This document shows positions 23,288 to 35,059 of a stretch of 64,000 nt of DNA, one piece after another. The translations under genes and the position numbers were made by a program. The stretch lies in the NCBI GenBank assembly GCA_019973155.2, contig BPQB01000039.1, forward strand, positions 238,659 through 302,658, given 5' to 3'. This stretch comes from Phanerochaete sordida (Eukaryota; Basidiomycota; Agaricomycetes; Polyporales; Phanerochaetaceae). Positions within the stretch are counted from its first letter, which is position 1. Every line of letters starts with the position of its first letter. The notes under the pieces were generated by a model. It had not been told where the DNA came from. It did not search any database and saw only the letters and a list, made by a program, of their open reading frames with translations.

Positions 23288-24914
23288 ATGCATCGTTGTC
23301 TGGAAGTCCCAGAAATTTTGAGGACCATAATTGACAGCATATCCGACAGAAATACTAGAACGGAATGGTTGCTGGAGGACGAAACGGCAGCACTTGCAGT
23401 CGTCGCGCGCACATGCAAGCTCTTCTACGAGCCCGCGATGGACATCCTCTGGGCTGTTTTGCCCTCGCTGTCTTTCCTGATGGGCACGTTGCCCCGGGAC
23501 GCGTGGTCGGCAACGTTACCGTGGTATCACGAATTCGTGAGTGATCTCCTCCGTACGAGGATACTAGGATAGACCTAATGTTCGTCCTATGCAGACGCTC
23601 CTTCGGCCGTTGGACGACGAAGAGGATTGGGCCCTCTTCGTTGCCAACGCGAAGCGAGTCAAACATCTAAGCATGCACGACGAGAAACGTGGTCTAGATA
23701 CTTCTGGTCTGCAGCACCAACTGGAAGCTATTGCGCTTCAACTGCAGCGACATCCTATTCTGTTCCCCAGTCTCCGCAGCGTCCACATCTCCTCCGACGT
23801 GTCACCCGTGACAGCCGTGCTACTCGGCGCTGTGTTCTTCTGCAGCCCTCATTTAGAGGAGTATTGGATGGCGACGTGCAAGTGTATGCCCATTGCCTCT
23901 GTCTTGCACGGCCTCGCTTCCTGGCGGCCCAATATTCGTTTCATCGAAGTCCACACCTGGCCGTCCGTCCCGTCACAAATCATCGCTCGGTTCACGCACC
24001 TGGAGAAACTCTGTGTCTCGTCGCCGCTCTCTGAGGAAGACATCTTCCATCTGTCGGGGCTGCACACTCTCCTCGCTCTCCAGATCAGTTTCCCCCACAG
24101 TTATCGCCTTTGCGACGCTGTTCAAAGTGCCGACGCCTTTGCAAGCCTCACCAAACTATCTCTGTATGGTATTCGCGACGTCACCCAGGCCTCCTCATTC
24201 CTCGCTATGATTACTTTGCCTCGCCTCGGACACCTCGAGCTCGCCTTCAACATGTCCGAGGTGATCATGGAGCCACAGTGCAGCGATTTGCTGCATGCCA
24301 TCGCCCTGCACGTCTCCTTGGAGATACTCCAGCTGCGCGTGTATCGGCATAACCAGGACGATGATGATGAAGAAGACGAAGAAGTTGATGGGTCTATAAG
24401 TATCCGGCCGCTTTTCAATCTTCGAAAGCTGAAGATACTCATGATCGACACGGAGCTGCTCCGGGATGCATTCACGGACGCTACCATCGCTGAGCTCGGA
24501 CGCGCATGGCCCGACCTCGACTGCCTGGACTACTCGCCGTCGATCCGCCCCATCCTCTCGGGCCCGCTCACGCTCGACGTGCTCGCACAGTGCGCGGCGC
24601 ACTTCCCGAAACTCACGCGGCTCGCGCTCGATGTCGACGCGCTCCTCGTGCCTGCGCCGCCACCTGCGCCGCTCGCGCAGCAGATGATTGAGGTCGAGCT
24701 CACGGGCAGCCTCATCGACCAGGAGAACTGCGCAGAGGTTGCAGCGTACATCGCGGCCGTGTTCCCGCAGGGGTTCGTCAGGGTCAACAACTATCCCGAC
24801 ACGTCCCACGAGACGCTGTTTTGGACGCACGTCAAAGGCATGCTGCCTGTCCTGCGCAGGATGCGGAAAGAGCTGGGCGAGCAGGTGGACCACGAGGTCG
24901 AGATGTCCAAATAG
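23288..24914 (+). CDS. F-box/LRR-like protein 9 (subgroup B)
   Basis: Exons 23288-23536 (83 codons) and 23595-24914. The 58-nt phase-0 intron runs GTGAGT to ATGCAG. The protein is 522 aa, the same length as its neighbour at 21,160. Exon 1: MHRCLEVPEILRTIIDSISD, then VARTCKLFYEPAMDILW. An acidic run DDDDEEDEEVD sits mid-protein, coded by a GAT/GAA simple repeat near 24,360. Tail: VAAYIAAVFPQGFV, then LFWTHVKGMLPVL. It is the likely parent, or a sister, of the decayed fragment at 27,064. Confidence 0.87.
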
Positions 24915-25133
24915 TAGCTGTACAAGCGAGACCAAATCCTGGACTACCAAAGGGTTGTATAGATACCGTGAAATAGACGTGCCCGCGCCGAGTTCCTGGA
25001 AAAGAGACCGCGGCGAGGATAACCGTAAAATATTCATCGCGCCCTGGCTTGGCCGGAGACCACCACCATCCTCCCAAAACCTCCTGTATCGTCGCTCGCG
25101 CCCCAACGGCGGCCGGTGTCCCTTGCTCCTATG

Positions 25134-26830
25134 ATGCATCGCTGTCTTCAAGTCCCCGAAATCCTACAGAATATCCTGGATTCTTTGTGGGGCGACATCA
25201 ACTTTTGGGACTTCGGAAGCCCAACCCGACGGGCGCGAGCGTCGATGGCTCGCACCTGCAAGTTGTTTTATGAGCCTTCCATGGACTCTCTGTGGTTCAC
25301 TTTGGACGGATTACAGCCCCTTGTGCGGTGCTTACCCTCGGATACGTGGGAAATGCGGCGCGTTGGATTGTTAGGCAGTATTTTGGGGCCGCAGCCCGTG
25401 GTGCGTGTACTATCTAGTCCACACGATACTCTGTCCTCACGTAGTTTGAATCGCAGATCATACGTGCTCCTACAGAAGGCGAATGGACCAGGTTCCTGAC
25501 GAATGCAGCCCGTGTGAGGGTGCTCAGCTTCGGGGCCTTTTCCCAAGAGGACTACCTGCGGATGATGCGTATGCACCTGCCTTCACCTTGCCGGCCACTT
25601 CCTAGACTCAGACAAATAACTCTACCACACATGTCCGACACCCCTAGTCTTCCGGCTTACATCCCCATACTTCTGAACCCGGGCTTGCAAAGCTTCGCCA
25701 TCAGAGAGACGGACCATAATATCGTGTGCGCTGTCCTTGGGGACCTCTTTGACCAATGTCCCGACCTCCACTCGCTGTCTGTCGACGCTTGGAACGCGGA
25801 TTCCCTAGCTTTTATCCCCCGTTTTAAAAAGCTTCAGCAGCTCATGACGCTCGATTTCCGCCTATCGTCCCCTGCGTCCACTACCATTATGTCCTCCCTG
25901 GCAATGTCCCCGTTCCTGAGACAATTGGCCATCCATGCGCCGTCTTCCCTTGCCGTCATCCCCCGAATTCCGGATGTGCCCACGTTTCCAAGCCTCGTCT
26001 ACTTGAGTATCGACGTTATCACGGACGTGCTCGTCGTCAATGCGCTGTTGCGGCTAGTCCCGGCGCAAAGTCTCGCTACCTTGGTCATATCCTTCGAAGA
26101 TCCGTCGGAGCTGTCAAACACCGGCCACATGAAGACCCTTCTCAATACGATATCGACGTTCAGAAGGTTGAAAGAGCTCAAAATCACGCAGTCAAGCGAC
26201 ACGGAGAGCAGCATACCGTCGTGGGACCTAGATCCTTTGTTGCAGCTCACGTCGCTTGAGCATCTTTTTATCAATGTACCAGGATACTCGCTGCCTCGCG
26301 ACTTCTTCCGCCGCAGGCCAGACTCCCCTTGGCCACGGCTGAAGGACATGGGCCTCCAAAATCCTGACATGCTCCCACCCATAGACATCCTTGGCGACTT
26401 TGCACACTACCTGCCAAATCTCGCACGGCTGACCATGCCCTTCGACGCAGTAGACGACCCAGCGTCGCCTGTTCCGCTCGGACAGTCCACGGCGCCCGTT
26501 CAGCTCTGCGTGGACGGAAGCCCGATTCTGGAGCCGTGCTGCCCGACCGTCGCTGCCTACATCGCCCTGGCATACCCGAACGCCTCGCTGATCTACGACG
26601 ACGATTACGAAGGAATGGACGTGGAGGACGAGCGCATTGACCATGCGCGCTGCTGGAACAAGGTCCTCGAGATGTTCCCGGTCATGGTCGCGGTTGCGGA
26701 CGCGCAGCGGACCCTGATCCGCGACGGCAAGGTCGACATGAAGCCCGAACGCTTAGTGAGGTACGCTTATACATATCGTTCTGAGCCACGCGACGTTAGC
26801 TGATGCATGCTCTTCAGCGACGAGAACTGA
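25134..26830 (+). CDS. F-box/LRR-like protein 10 (subgroup D)
   Basis: Exon 1 25134-25400 (89 codons; a second ATG lies one codon upstream at 25131). Intron 25401-25456 (GTGCGT...CGCAG, phase 0). Exon 2 begins 25457 with IIRAPTEGEWTRFL. The frame stays open to 26803 (537 aa). Alternatively a consensus 57-nt intron (26761-26817, GTACGC...TTCAG) leads to a tiny last exon ending at 26830 (527 aa), closer to sibling lengths; I favour this. Exon 1: MHRCLQVPEILQNILDSLWG, then MARTCKLFYEPSMDSLW. Tail: VAAYIALAYPNASLI, an acidic segment, and CWNKVLEMFPVMV. Confidence 0.83.
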
Positions 26831-27063
26831 TGTCCGTCTGGCGCGCCCAGAGGGCCGTCGTGCGCAGCCAAGTCTAGGCGGTTGGGCATGTCGCTCGCAG
26901 TTCACTCCACGATTCCCGTTCCTCATACATGGCATACCTGGCGAATGGTTACAATACTCCTCAAGACTGCCCCAGCCCCGACGCCGTCCTCCAGACGAGA
27001 AATCGACGGGCCACCAGGATCCGGTCGCACAGGTCGAGGCCCACCTTCCCTCCACCCGCCCAT

Positions 27064-27325
27064 CGTCTCCGGTCCACTCATACTCCACGTGCTTCCTCTG
27101 TACACGCAGCACTTTTCGATTCTCATACAGCTTACGCTCGACATCGACGTGATACTCGTATCTGCGCCGCTCGCGCAGCGCCCGGGCGAACTTGAGCTCA
27201 CGAGCAGCCTCGCCAATTAGGAGAGCTACACGATGGCTGCGTTGCGACCGGGTTCTAGAAGCCGTCCATGAGGTTGAACGCTTATCTGGAGGCGTCCTAC
27301 GACACCGTGCTGGACGCACGTCACG
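27064..27325 (+). pseudogene. Relic of a B-type F-box gene (C-terminal part)
   Basis: In forward translation, SGPLILHVLPLYTQHF and LTLDIDVILVSAPLAQ align with SGPLTLDVLAQCAAHF and LALDVDALLVPAPPPA of the gene at 23,288. The similarity continues past an in-frame stop (near 27,220) at DNA level, as far as the segment matching TSHETLFWTHV. No F-box exon is present. This is a decayed partial copy between two D-type genes. Confidence 0.75.
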
Positions 27326-27625
27326 TCAAGAGCGCGGCGGAGGCTCCGAGGTTTTGGTTCATGGCGAAGATCGCGACGATATCATTTCGTAGAGAATAAA
27401 GATGTCTAGGAGAGAATAGCATAATATATCCCACCCCATGGCTCGACTGTACATGACCCAGAATGCCAGAGTTTCTGCGCCAAGTTCCCGGGGAAAGCTT
27501 TCGCAGTGGCGATATTTGCGAAATATTCCCGGATCCGCGCTTGGCTGCAGACCACCACCATCCTGCCGACAAACGCTGCATCGTCACGCACACATCGACG
27601 GTAGCTGTCGTACTTCGCTCGCACG

Positions 27626-29225
27626 ATGCACCGTTGTCTTCAAGTACCCGAAATTCTGCGGAATATCTTGGACTTTCTCTCAGGGCCAAGCTCTATCTTC
27701 GACTATGGTCCGGAGAACCAACAAACGCAAGCGTCGATGGCTCGCACCTGCAAGCTGTTCTACGAGCCCGCCATGGATGCCCTTTGGTATTCTCTGTCGA
27801 GCTTGGAGCCTCTCATACTCAGTCTCCCCGCAGACGCATGGGAGATGCACTACGTAGGACTTGGAGGCGCGTTCTTTACTGCCGAGCCCGTGGTGCGTGT
27901 ACCATCTGTCTCACTGGTTCGTGGATCTCATGCGAGGGTTATTATAGATTCTTCGTGCGCCTGTCGAGGAAGAGTGGTCCAGGTTCTTAGTTAACGCTGC
28001 TCGGGTGAGAGAGCTCGATCTTGACGACGGCCTTCCGGTGGACTACCTTCGCACAATGCGCTTGCACCTACCCACGCCCTGCCTCCCATTTCCCAGACTC
28101 CGAAGCATCAGTCTCCCAGGCTTCGACCCACCGAGTACTGCAGCATACGCTCCTATGCTCTTGAGCCCCAGCCTAGAATCCTTCGAGACCAATGAGAGCG
28201 ATCCCGACGTTGTGTGCGCCGTCCTCGCTACCCTCTTCGACCGATGCCCCAACATCCGCTCGCTATCCATTATAGCCTGGAATACAGACTCAGTAGCATT
28301 CCTTCCCCGCTTTCATAAGCTCCAGAGGGTCAAACATTGGGTGCCACTCCTTGCATCGACTACCCTGTCTTTCTTGGCGACGTCCACTTCCCTGACGTAT
28401 CTGAGCATACGTGCACCCTCATCCCTCAGCCTCATCTCGTCTTTCCGGGACGATACCCCTACCTTCCCAAACCTGGCTACTTTGCGTATCGACGCCGTTG
28501 CGGACACGCTTGTCGTAGATGGACTGCTACGGTTAGTCTCTAAACGCAGCCTGACTACTCTACATCTGTTTTGCAACGAGACATCACATATGGCAAACAC
28601 TGGTCACATGAAGACGCTCCTGAACACAATCTCGGCCTTTGGGATGCTCCAGGATCTCAGTCTTACTCAGACGGACATCTTTGTGGGTGGTATGCCATCG
28701 TGGGACTTAGATCCTTTGTGCCAGCTCACGTCTCTCAAGTCCCTTTCCATCACGGTGCTGGGCTATACTTTGCCGAGCGACTTTTTGCGCTGCAAGCCGA
28801 ACATGCCTTGGGCAAACCTCAAACATCTCTCGTTGAAAAGCCTTAGCCCACTGCCACCTATCGATATCCTCGGCGACTGTGCACACTACCTCCCCAAACT
28901 CGAACGCCTGACGATACCCCTCAACGCGACGATGGCACCGGGGTCTCCTGTACCGAGAGGGCGCTCGTGGAAGTACATTGCAGTACGCTTGCTCAACGAA
29001 AGTACCGTCACGCAAGAAAGCTGGCCGGCCGTCGCTGCTTACGTCGCCGCGACGTACCCTAACGTGACACTGGTGTACGACGAGAACGAGGAGGGTGAGG
29101 AGGAGGATAGCGACGCGCGCTGGTGGAACGAAGTCGTTAAGATTCTTCCGGCAATGGTCTCGGTCGCGCAGGCGGAACGGTCCCTCATTCGCGAGGGGAT
29201 CGTTGACCTTGAGCTCGCCGACTGA
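27626..29225 (+). CDS. F-box/LRR-like protein 11 (subgroup D)
   Basis: Exons 27626-27892 (89 codons, as in the gene at 25,134) and 27948-29225, with a 55-nt phase-0 intron (GTGCGT...TTATAG). The protein is 514 aa. Exon 1: MHRCLQVPEILRNILDFLSG, then MARTCKLFYEPAMDALW. Exon 2 starts ILRAPVEEEWSRFLVNAARV, nearly the same as its upstream sister. Tail: VAAYVAATYPNVTLV, acidic EENEEGEEEDSD-like stretch, WWNEVVKILPAMV. It is a direct tandem copy of the 25,134 gene. Confidence 0.87.
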
Positions 29226-30231
29226 GCGCCTCGGCGGCGAAGGTGCGTCTCTTGCACACGTCGCGACCCGTGACATCAGCTGACAGGAAATCTTCAGCAA
29301 CGGGTCCATACGTTGCCTTCCCAGAGGCCAGCCGTGCGCAGGTAGAGCTCGGTTGTACAGACGATGTACTCGCAAATCGCCTTGCAATGCCATACTTGCC
29401 CACACCGCGCATCTCTTCTCGGGCATGATCTGCTTTCGTCGTCGACACGTCCTGGCGCCTTCATTGCTGCCTGCGTCGCAAGCGCAGTGGCCTATCGACA
29501 GCGAGCTCACGAGCTGCCCGGCTCACCAAGAGAACCGCGCGGTGGTCGTGGCGCACAAGATACTCAAGGGCTGGACGAGCGGGCCTGTAGCGAACGACGC
29601 GCTCGCCCGACGCACCAAGTATTCGTTAAGACTGTCCTAGCTCGACGCCGGGTGTTCAAGAAGTCCAACTCCGCGCGCGCTGCGATGTTCGCGGCGCAGT
29701 CTAGGCTCCCTGTATTTTGAAGGTTTATAGGGTCTATAACACATGGACCGCGCGGAACGAGTCAGCTATGCGCATTACCCATACCTCAAAAAGCGACCAT
29801 ATTGCTGAACCTGTTCTATGGACTCATGAGAAAGTCCTCTTGGCTCGTGAGAGCAGTTGGGCATGGTTTCGTCGGGTGTACGTTCATCTTCCACGTCTGC
29901 GTCCGAACGTGGCGCTTAGATTGGGACTGATATAGTGCGTGCGCCAGGTCGGCCCAGGATGATGATACCTATCGACGCAGCATCCTTCGATAGCGGCGGG
30001 GCGGTAGAAGCCAGGAACGGGCCTGGGAAGGTGTAGGAGTCAGCAGACTGCGCGCCGCGGCGGTGCCGAAGTGCGATCGTGGACGAGAATGCGCAGCCGT
30101 GGGATGGTATAAGAGACGAGGATGACGGGCGAAGGCATCTTCCAACCTGCCCTCGTCGTCACGAGAGACAGATCTGCGGTTTTGTGGCACTCCCGACGTT
30201 TCCACACTAGGCACCTTTCCCCGAGACAGCG
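29226..30231. other. Intergenic, about 1 kb
   Basis: Between the F-box gene and the methyltransferase gene. Overlapping open frames of 60-120 codons show no recognisable domain, and I cannot support a gene. Confidence 0.45.
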
Positions 30232-31339
30232 ATGGCATCTGCTGGCGAGACCGAAGTCGGAGCACCGCCGGCAGGCGGGATGGAATACAGCACCCGCGGC
30301 GCCGATCTGGACGAGGAGTTCTACGATCCCGCTGAGACCGCCTGGCTCTCCGATCTCACAGGCATAGCCGACCCGGAGGAGCTGAAGAAGCACATCCTCC
30401 AGGTTCAGCGCGACGTGTACGCGGTACGCATCTTCGCGGCTGCGACGTCCCAGCCCGCAAATGATTGACTCACTGCTTTCCACATGGTAGATCCACCCTT
30501 ATCCTTGCATCCGTCTCTTCAATTTCGTAAAGTGAGTCTTTGGTCAGGAAGCGGTCGTCTTATCGCGTCCTAGCTTACGCTAGACAGGCAGAAGATCTCT
30601 CGCTTCCCAATCTACCAGGAGCTTCTACGTCTGGGCCGTGAACGTCCCGGCGCCCTCTTCCTCGATATCGGATGCGGCGTTGGGAACGACACCAGGAAAG
30701 CCGTACTCGATGGCTTTCCCGCCAGCCAGATTGTCGCATCGGATCTGCACGCCAGTGAGTTCGCACGCAGCAGTCGCCCACGCTACCCGGTGCTGAGTTG
30801 CGTCTCTAGACTTCTGGGACATCGGGCACCGCGTCTTCAAGTCGACGCCCGAGACATTCCCTGTCAAGTTCGTCTCCGGCAACATCTTCGACGATGACTT
30901 CCTCGCGCCCGCCGACGCGCCCATCCCGGCTGGCGACGCCCCACCCGTGGACCTGCGCGCGCTGACGTCGCTGAGCCCGCTGCGCGGCCGGCTCTCCGCG
31001 ATCTACGCGTCGTCCTTCTTCCACCTCTTCAGCGAGACGCAGCAAGCCACTCTCGCGGCGCGGCTCGGCGCGCTGCTCGCACCCACGCCCGGCTCTTTCA
31101 TCTTCGGCTCGCACATCGGGCGGCCCGAGAAGGGCCTGCGCACCGAGCTCGCGCGCCCGAACGTCGCGTCTAGCGTGCGCATGCTCTGCCACAGCCCCGA
31201 GAGCTGGCGCGAGCTCTGGGAGGGCGTGTTCGGCAAGGACAGAGTCGAGGTTAAGGCCGTTCTCCGCGAGGTGCAGCGCCGCGATATGCCGGAGGGCGTC
31301 ACCGCGTTCATCATGGCGTGGTCTGTGAAGAGGCTGTAA
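30232..31339 (+). CDS. SAM-dependent methyltransferase
   Basis: Four exons: 30232-30423, 30491-30531 (41 nt), 30588-30754, 30810-31339, giving 309 aa with all phases fitting. The class I SAM-binding motif is FLDIGCGVGND (about residues 103-112), followed by the acidic VASDLH (about 130). Further on are a post-motif segment AIYASSFFHLFSETQQ and a C-terminal WSVKRL. The N-terminal YDPAETAWLSDLTGI and HPYPCIRLFNFV pattern resembles fungal methyltransferases of secondary-metabolism type. No biosynthetic cluster is visible around it, so the substrate is unknown. The donor after 30,531 and acceptor before 30,588 are set by frame. Confidence 0.87.
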
Positions 31340-31860
31340 TGTTGATCGTTTGGACAATGGATCCAGCCATAGTGGAACAGGGCGTATGAAAATATTGGGC
31401 GCTGTACATAACTGATGTCTTCGTTCGCTGCCAGATAATTCAAACTTATGGACTCTGCATGTTCGCATACCGGAGGGTTAAATGTTGAATGTTGAAGCTT
31501 CAAATCTCTCGTACGCAGCGGTTACGCAGATGCTTGTGAATATCAATAGGCTGAAGTCGAGAGCCTTGCGTCAGGCTCGACCTTTTTATGCAGAACCTGT
31601 ATTGAGCTCCTGCTCGCGCTGGCGAATGAGACGAATCTCTGGTTTCACACGCAAAAGTATACCCTCGTGGGCTGCCGTTGGCTGGCCAAGAGCCCGGTAG
31701 AAGGCTCACGCCTGGCGGGGTATCTCGTCGCTCGCGGCGAAAGCTGAGCGAGAGTCGTAAGCGCCGAGAGCAGGTCTTTTCCGAACCTCGACCACCCGAC
31801 GGTTCAGGATCCTTCAGACACGCACTGCCAGTTCACAAACATCCTTTCATCATAGCTGCA
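31340..31860. other. Intergenic
   Basis: 3' flank of the methyltransferase gene and promoter of the next F-box gene. Nothing recognised. Confidence 0.5.
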
Positions 31861-33458
31861 ATGCATAGGTGTCTTGCAGTGCCAGAAATACTGGACGCTA
31901 TCCTTGATGCGGTGTCGGGACCCAGTATGTTCAGTGGGCGAACAGAGCCGAGCCGAAACACGCAGCTTGCGGCGGCTGCCCGATCCTGCAAACTGTTCTA
32001 CAACCCTGCCATGAACAGCTTGTGGTTTTCTCTCGGCAATATAGAGCCCCTGTTACGGTGCCTTCCTCAGGATACATGGGAGTGGCGCGACGGGCCTGAC
32101 GGACATGCTCAACTCGCGGTGAGTGCACTTTTGCTTCTGCTGCTCCTACTTCTTACAGTTCGCTTAGCTCACTAGGGGCCCTGTGGGAGACGAATGGGCC
32201 CGGTTTCTTGCAAACGCGGCGCGCGTGAGGAAGCTCGACCTGGGTTGCATTGACCTGGATATCACCCATTTGCGCACGATACGGGTGCACTTACCCCATT
32301 CGTCAAAACCGTTCCCAAACCTTCACCGTCTGTACCTTGGCTCTCAATTTTCTGTGAAAGCCGCAGCATATCTCCCCCCATTCCTGAACCCGAGGCTCCG
32401 CGAGGTCACAATGTCGGCCACAGCTCCCGATACCCTCTGCGTTATCCTTGGGTTTCTTCTTGATCAATGCCCGGACCTGGAAGTACTCACATCCAGCGGG
32501 TATGAGTGGACCGCAGATTCCGTTGCTGCTCTTCTGCAGTTCAGGGCGATCCGAAGACTGACCGGCAGAAAGTTCCCATTGGAGACGCCAGCTACCGTCT
32601 CCTTCCTGGCGACGTCCACCTGTCTCACTACCCTACACGTGTCCGCCCCGAAATCCGTGTCCGTCATCCCCCAAACTCTGTCAGACAGGAGTACATTTCC
32701 AAATCTGACTACCCTCAGGGTTTCCGACGCAGCAGATGTCCTTGTCCTCGAGCACTTCCTCCGTCTGATCCCTCGCACGGACAGGATGAAGAGTCTCCAT
32801 ATCATCTTCAAGACCAGCGCTGAAAATCCTCTTCTAAACGCGGAACATATGCCCGCGCTCATCACCACCATCTCACACTTCCGCAAATTGGCTTCTCTCC
32901 AGATACACGGCAGATCTGTAGCAGAAGAGAGTGTGCCGCCTTGGGAGGTAATTCCACTTTACACTCTTGGCTCACTCGAAAGCCTCCTCATCTCGTTCCC
33001 CGGATACAACTGGTCTGCGGAGATTCTTCGCCGCAATGTTGGCATTTCGTGGTCCACACTCAAGAGCATCAACCTCACGCGCGCCACCACGCTGTCGAGC
33101 ATCGAGATCCTGGGCGACTGCGCGCTCTACCTCCCGCACCTCGAACAGTTGACCCTGCCCATCGACGCGAGCATGATCCCCGAACATTTCGTGCCGTCGG
33201 GACGCTCGACAAAAAAAAATCGACGTACAGCTCGGCGAGTGCCCCATTTCAGAGCACAGCTGGCCGTATATCGCGTCGTACATCGCCGCGACGTACCCAA
33301 AAGCGGATGTCTCTTTGGCCGATTTCGTGGAAGGCGACGACGACGACGCACGGTTTTGGGAGCAAGTCTCTGACATGGTCCCGTTCATGGCCCTCACTGC
33401 GAAGACTGAACGGTCTCTTATCTACGCGGGCACCATCGACGTCAAGCCTGTTTTCTGA
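31861..33458 (+). CDS. F-box/LRR-like protein 12 (subgroup D), frameshifted at an A9 run
   Basis: Exons 31861-32118 (86 codons) and 32168 onward, with a 49-nt phase-0 intron (GTGAGT...CTTAG). Exon 1: MHRCLAVPEILDAILDAVSG, then AARSCKLFYNPAMNSLW. The frame agrees with the paralogues until nine A residues at 33211-33219. After them the frame as written ends in an Arg-rich tail at 33,373 (487 aa). The +1-shifted frame instead gives the family tail: SEHSWPYIASYIAATYPKAD, then FWEQVSDMVPFM, ending at 33,458 (about 515 aa). This is either a recent pseudogene or a base error in the homopolymer. Confidence 0.78.
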
Positions 33459-33825
33459 ACGACAAGGTACGTCTTCTGTACCTTTATAGTAGCTTGCGGC
33501 CAAGTTTGAGCTTACTGCTACCTTCAGCGAGGCGCGCTTTGTCGTCGCTCCTGCCTAGGCTGCCTTCGGGCATGGTCGTTGTACCCTGAAGCCTGCAGTG
33601 ACTCCGATCCCTTGATGTATCAATTTATATAGACAGCTTCAATACGCACGCGACCATGTCATATATTTGAACCACGCTTTTCTGCGCCTCGCTCCTGGAA
33701 GGTGAAGTTGTTTTCTGGCGGTCGGGTCCTGCGAACCTTTCTCGCGCCGGCGCCCAGGCTTCACCGCGAACCACCATCTCGATTTTAGACCCCGCTCCGG
33801 ACGACTCGTCCCTTTCCTCTCCACG
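33459..33825. other. Intergenic between tandem D-type copies
   Basis: Contains a possible 3'UTR intron (GTACGT at 33,467 to TTCAG near 33,529), placed like the last intron of the 25,134 gene. Otherwise nothing. Confidence 0.4.
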
Positions 33826-34619
33826 ATGCACCACTGTCTTCAGGTCCCAGAAATACTTGCAGCCATCGTCGACCATACCTCCAAAGACGGAAATCCGCCC
33901 TGGGACTACCATGGCAAGCAAGCACGGGCCTCCATGGCTCGAACATGCAGATTATTCTACGAGCCGGCCATGAATGCGCTGTGGTCCAGCCTACACAGCA
34001 TGGGTCCTTTACTTCGGTGTCTTCCCTCCGATACTTGGAAGGCTGAGGAGGTGGGAGGTGTCGCAAATTGGAGGATCACAATCAAAGTGAGTACTATGTC
34101 GTGTCAAGCAAGTAGGCACTTACAGCTTTGGCACCATTCGAACGAAGATAATAAGAGCACCGTCACTCGATGGCTGGGCTCGATTCTTCGCAAACTCAGC
34201 TCGCGTGAAGAAGCTCGACCTTGATATTGGTGCCGCGGGGGACCCCTCGGTCGCCCAGCTGCGTACTCTGCGCATGTATATGCCGCCATCCTCTTCCCCA
34301 TTCTCCGGACTTCGTTCCCTTGTGCTGAGACGAGTCGTTGTCGCTGCAGTAGCATATATCCCTATCTTCCTCAACCCTAGACTCGAAGTATTCTCTATGC
34401 TTGATCCCGACTCGGACGTCCTATGTTCCACTCTCGGCTTTCTGGGCGACCAGTGCTCTGGGCTCCGTGAGCTGGCGATCAGTGGCTGGGTAGCAGAGGC
34501 GGTCACCCTCATCCCTCATTTCAAAAATCTGCGGAAGATAGCAAGTACCATGCCCCTAAACACGTCTACCATCATCTCACACGTCGCAACGTCCACCTAT
34601 CTGACGTGCCTCAACGCGG

Positions 34620-34628
34620 TTGCACCGA
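34620..34628 (+). repeat. Target-site duplication, left copy
   Basis: TTGCACCGA immediately before the MITE; the identical copy is at 35051-35059. Confidence 0.9.
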
Positions 34629-35050
34629 GAATGGTCGGCCCACACAACTTCCTGCCTTTTTTGGAGCGTCACGTGAAGGCGCGACGACAGCTTTCCGCGC
34701 GCGTAAGCGCTCATACTGGATATATTGCGGAGTAAGCGCTTCGTTTTATACGACGCCGTAGACTATCGGCTACGCGGCAGCGGTATCACAGGCGCGGGGT
34801 TTCGAATCCCGGCAGGGTTTTTTTTTTTGATTTTGTCCGCGGCGCGCGTCAGCGCGCCGCTTTAGGTCCGGGTTTAGGGCTTTAGGGTTTTAGGGGCTTT
34901 AGGGCTTTAGTTTTAGGGATTAGTTTCAGGGTTTTAGGGCTTAGGGATTAGGGCTTTTGGGTTCTCTAAGTATATGTTCTCGCGGCCCTCCGGGCCGCGT
35001 CCGTCACGTGATGTCCGTAAAAGGCAGGAAGTTGTGTGGGCCGACCATCC
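34629..35050. mobile_element. 422-bp MITE (Mutator-like by its 9-bp target duplication)
   Basis: Terminal inverted repeats: a 32-bp outer part with one mismatch (second base), including 30 identical bases, and looser similarity continuing to about 57 bp through a shared TCACGTGA. It is flanked by perfect direct repeats TTGCACCGA. No coding capacity. The interior has a tRNA-like B-box and T11 run, a 9-bp-stem GC hairpin (34839-34860), degenerate TTTAGGG-type repeats (about 34,866-34,965) and a second hairpin (34981-34999). The 9-bp duplication is typical of MULE transposases; family assignment is inferred. Confidence 0.88.
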
Positions 35051-35059
35051 TTGCACCGA
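35051..35059 (+). repeat. Target-site duplication, right copy
   Basis: TTGCACCGA immediately after the MITE, identical to 34620-34628. Confidence 0.9.

Noticed and set aside
34780..34830. A tRNA gene
   Set aside because: Only the T-arm/B-box and a T-run terminator are seen. The B-box has an extra T, and I could not build an acceptor stem or D-arm.
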